Origin: CAYWBI01 sp964456445
GTDB lineage: Bacteria; Calditrichota; Calditrichia; Calditrichales; J004
NCBI GenBank assembly: GCA_964456445.1
Contig: CAYWBI010000193.1
Span: forward strand, 1-7,037
Direction: 5' to 3'
Length of the DNA: 7,037 nucleotides
Shown here piece after piece: positions 6,493 through 7,037 of this stretch. Each line of letters opens with the position of its first letter. Position 1 is the first letter of the stretch. A program made the translations under genes and the position numbers. The notes beneath the pieces were generated by a model that made no database searches, had not been told where the DNA came from, and worked only from the letters and a program-made list of their open reading frames with translations.

Positions 6493-6780
6493 ATGGAAAT
6501 GTATAAACCTGCTCATCCGGGGGAAATTTTGAGGGAAATGTACTTATCCCCCTTGGCCCTAACCGTCACAGAAACCGCTGACGCCCTGGGGGTTACGCGA
6601 AAAACTTTTTCGGAGCTAATCAATTGTAAGTCAGGTGTAAGTATCCAAATGGCCTTAAAATTATCAAAGGCTTTTAATACAACGCCCGAATATTGGTTAA
6701 ACATGCAGCAAAATTTTGATTTGTGGCGGGCAAAAAAGAATGTGCGTTTAGGATCGGTAAAAGTTCTGTTTAAAAAATAA
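6493..6780 (+). CDS. higA: HigA-family antitoxin, HTH transcriptional repressor
   Basis: The 95-residue product carries the family's HPGEIL signature (residues 8-13) and an XRE-type helix-turn-helix. The first helix is at about 24-33 (TVTETADALG) and the recognition helix at about 36-44. LKLSKAFNTTPEYWLNMQ (55-72) is the typical HigA C-terminal part. HigA binds and neutralises HigB and represses the higBA promoter. Length and motifs are normal, so the protein should fold and bind DNA. AAAGGA (6480-6485) lies seven bases before the ATG and overlaps the toxin's stop codon, a usual toxin-first operon arrangement with an 11-base gap. With the toxin broken, it may persist as a repressor, as protection against related HigB toxins, or simply as a remnant. 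A second in-frame ATG at 6499 is less well placed. Confidence 0.92.
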   Translation: MEMYKPAHPGEILREMYLSPLALTVTETADALGVTRKTFSELINCKSGVSIQMALKLSKAFNTTPEYWLNMQQNFDLWRAKKNVRLGSVKVLFKK

Positions 6781-6963
6781 TTGGTTTAGCTTGCACGGAC
6801 GATATAATTTTAGCCCTTTTGCACCAATCGTATTTCGTATTGGGTTTTGGTTAAATACAAAACCTGCTGGATATATTCACCATGTGGAGATTATTTAATG
6901 GTTTGTAAATTGTACGGTGGCCGATTAACTTAGCGCCGGCATTTGATATCCGGAGGACACATT
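6781..6963. other. Intergenic region upstream of the creD-like gene
   Basis: These 183 bases hold no gene that I can support. Two small inverted repeats overlap here: CCAAT-N10-ATTGG (6824-6843) and GGTTTTG-N8-CAAAACC (6843-6864). Either could be an operator for the gene that follows or chance structure in AT-rich DNA. No convincing terminator for higA is seen. GGAGG at 6952-6956, seven bases before the next ATG, is a strong ribosome-binding site. Confidence 0.4.
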
Positions 6964-7037
6964 ATGAACCCGCAAGACAGCATAAAGAAAACAGGCGATT
7001 TCATTCGAAACTCTGCAACTCTGAAAATTGTTTCGAT
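6964..7037 (+). CDS. creD: CreD-like inner membrane protein, N-terminal fragment
   Basis: Only the first 24 codons and part of a 25th are present; the gene continues past the window edge. The start, MNPQDSIKKTGDFIRNSATLKIVS, resembles CreD N termini, in which a cytoplasmic segment of the form (D/W)F-RNS-TLK leads directly into the first membrane helix. CreD is a multi-pass inner membrane protein tied in some bacteria to the CreBC regulon and envelope or beta-lactam stress; its molecular function is unclear. A strong GGAGG (6952-6956) sits seven bases before the ATG. Its usual regulator gene is not directly upstream here; instead the higBA locus is. The call rests on few residues. Confidence 0.65.
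   Translation, partial: MNPQDSIKKTGDFIRNSATLKIVS

Noticed and set aside
5373..6780. Complete Pycsar defence operon
   Set aside because: The gene after the cyclase-like gene is a toxin-antitoxin locus with its own promoter. No cyclic-nucleotide-binding, TIR or membrane effector is visible.

Overview
The window looks like an accessory stretch of a bacterial chromosome. The organism cannot be named from it. A large secreted Asp-box (BNR/VPS10-type) propeller protein with an Ig-like tail and a CreD-type gene both occur commonly in the Bacteroidetes/Ignavibacteria/Calditrichaeota-like (FCB) group. The clear GGAGG ribosome-binding sites argue somewhat against a typical Bacteroidetes species. The phylum therefore remains an inference.

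Left half, minus strand (1-4974): a large gene for an exported 1085-residue Asp-box propeller protein is followed downstream by a gene for an AAA+ ATPase with a C-terminal DUF4143 region. The 165-base gap between them holds an array of 32-bp repeats that also folds into a perfect 13-bp stem. Past the end of the ATPase gene is an imperfect hairpin built from 8-bp CGCAAAG-like units. The propeller gene is annotated with a GTG start, because a strong Shine-Dalgarno sequence sits just upstream of it and a promoter-like sequence lies inside the longer reading frame.

Centre (4975-5372): there is no convincing gene here. The stretch holds the likely promoter of the propeller gene (leftward), a small rightward intrinsic-terminator-like hairpin, and a possible promoter for the next gene.

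Right half, plus strand (5373-7037): first comes an AT-rich, probably transferred gene for a small stand-alone protein resembling a class III nucleotide cyclase. A higBA toxin-antitoxin locus follows. Its promoter is near-consensus with a perfect 14-bp palindrome in the spacer. The higB toxin carries two nonsense codons but is otherwise intact in frame, and the higA antitoxin is intact. The window ends in the first 24 codons of a creD-like membrane-protein gene.

The most notable points are the broken toxin beside a preserved antitoxin and operator, the orphan cyclase-like protein with altered catalytic positions, and the two repeat structures. No complete new multi-gene system can be demonstrated. 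The cyclase has no recognisable effector next to it.
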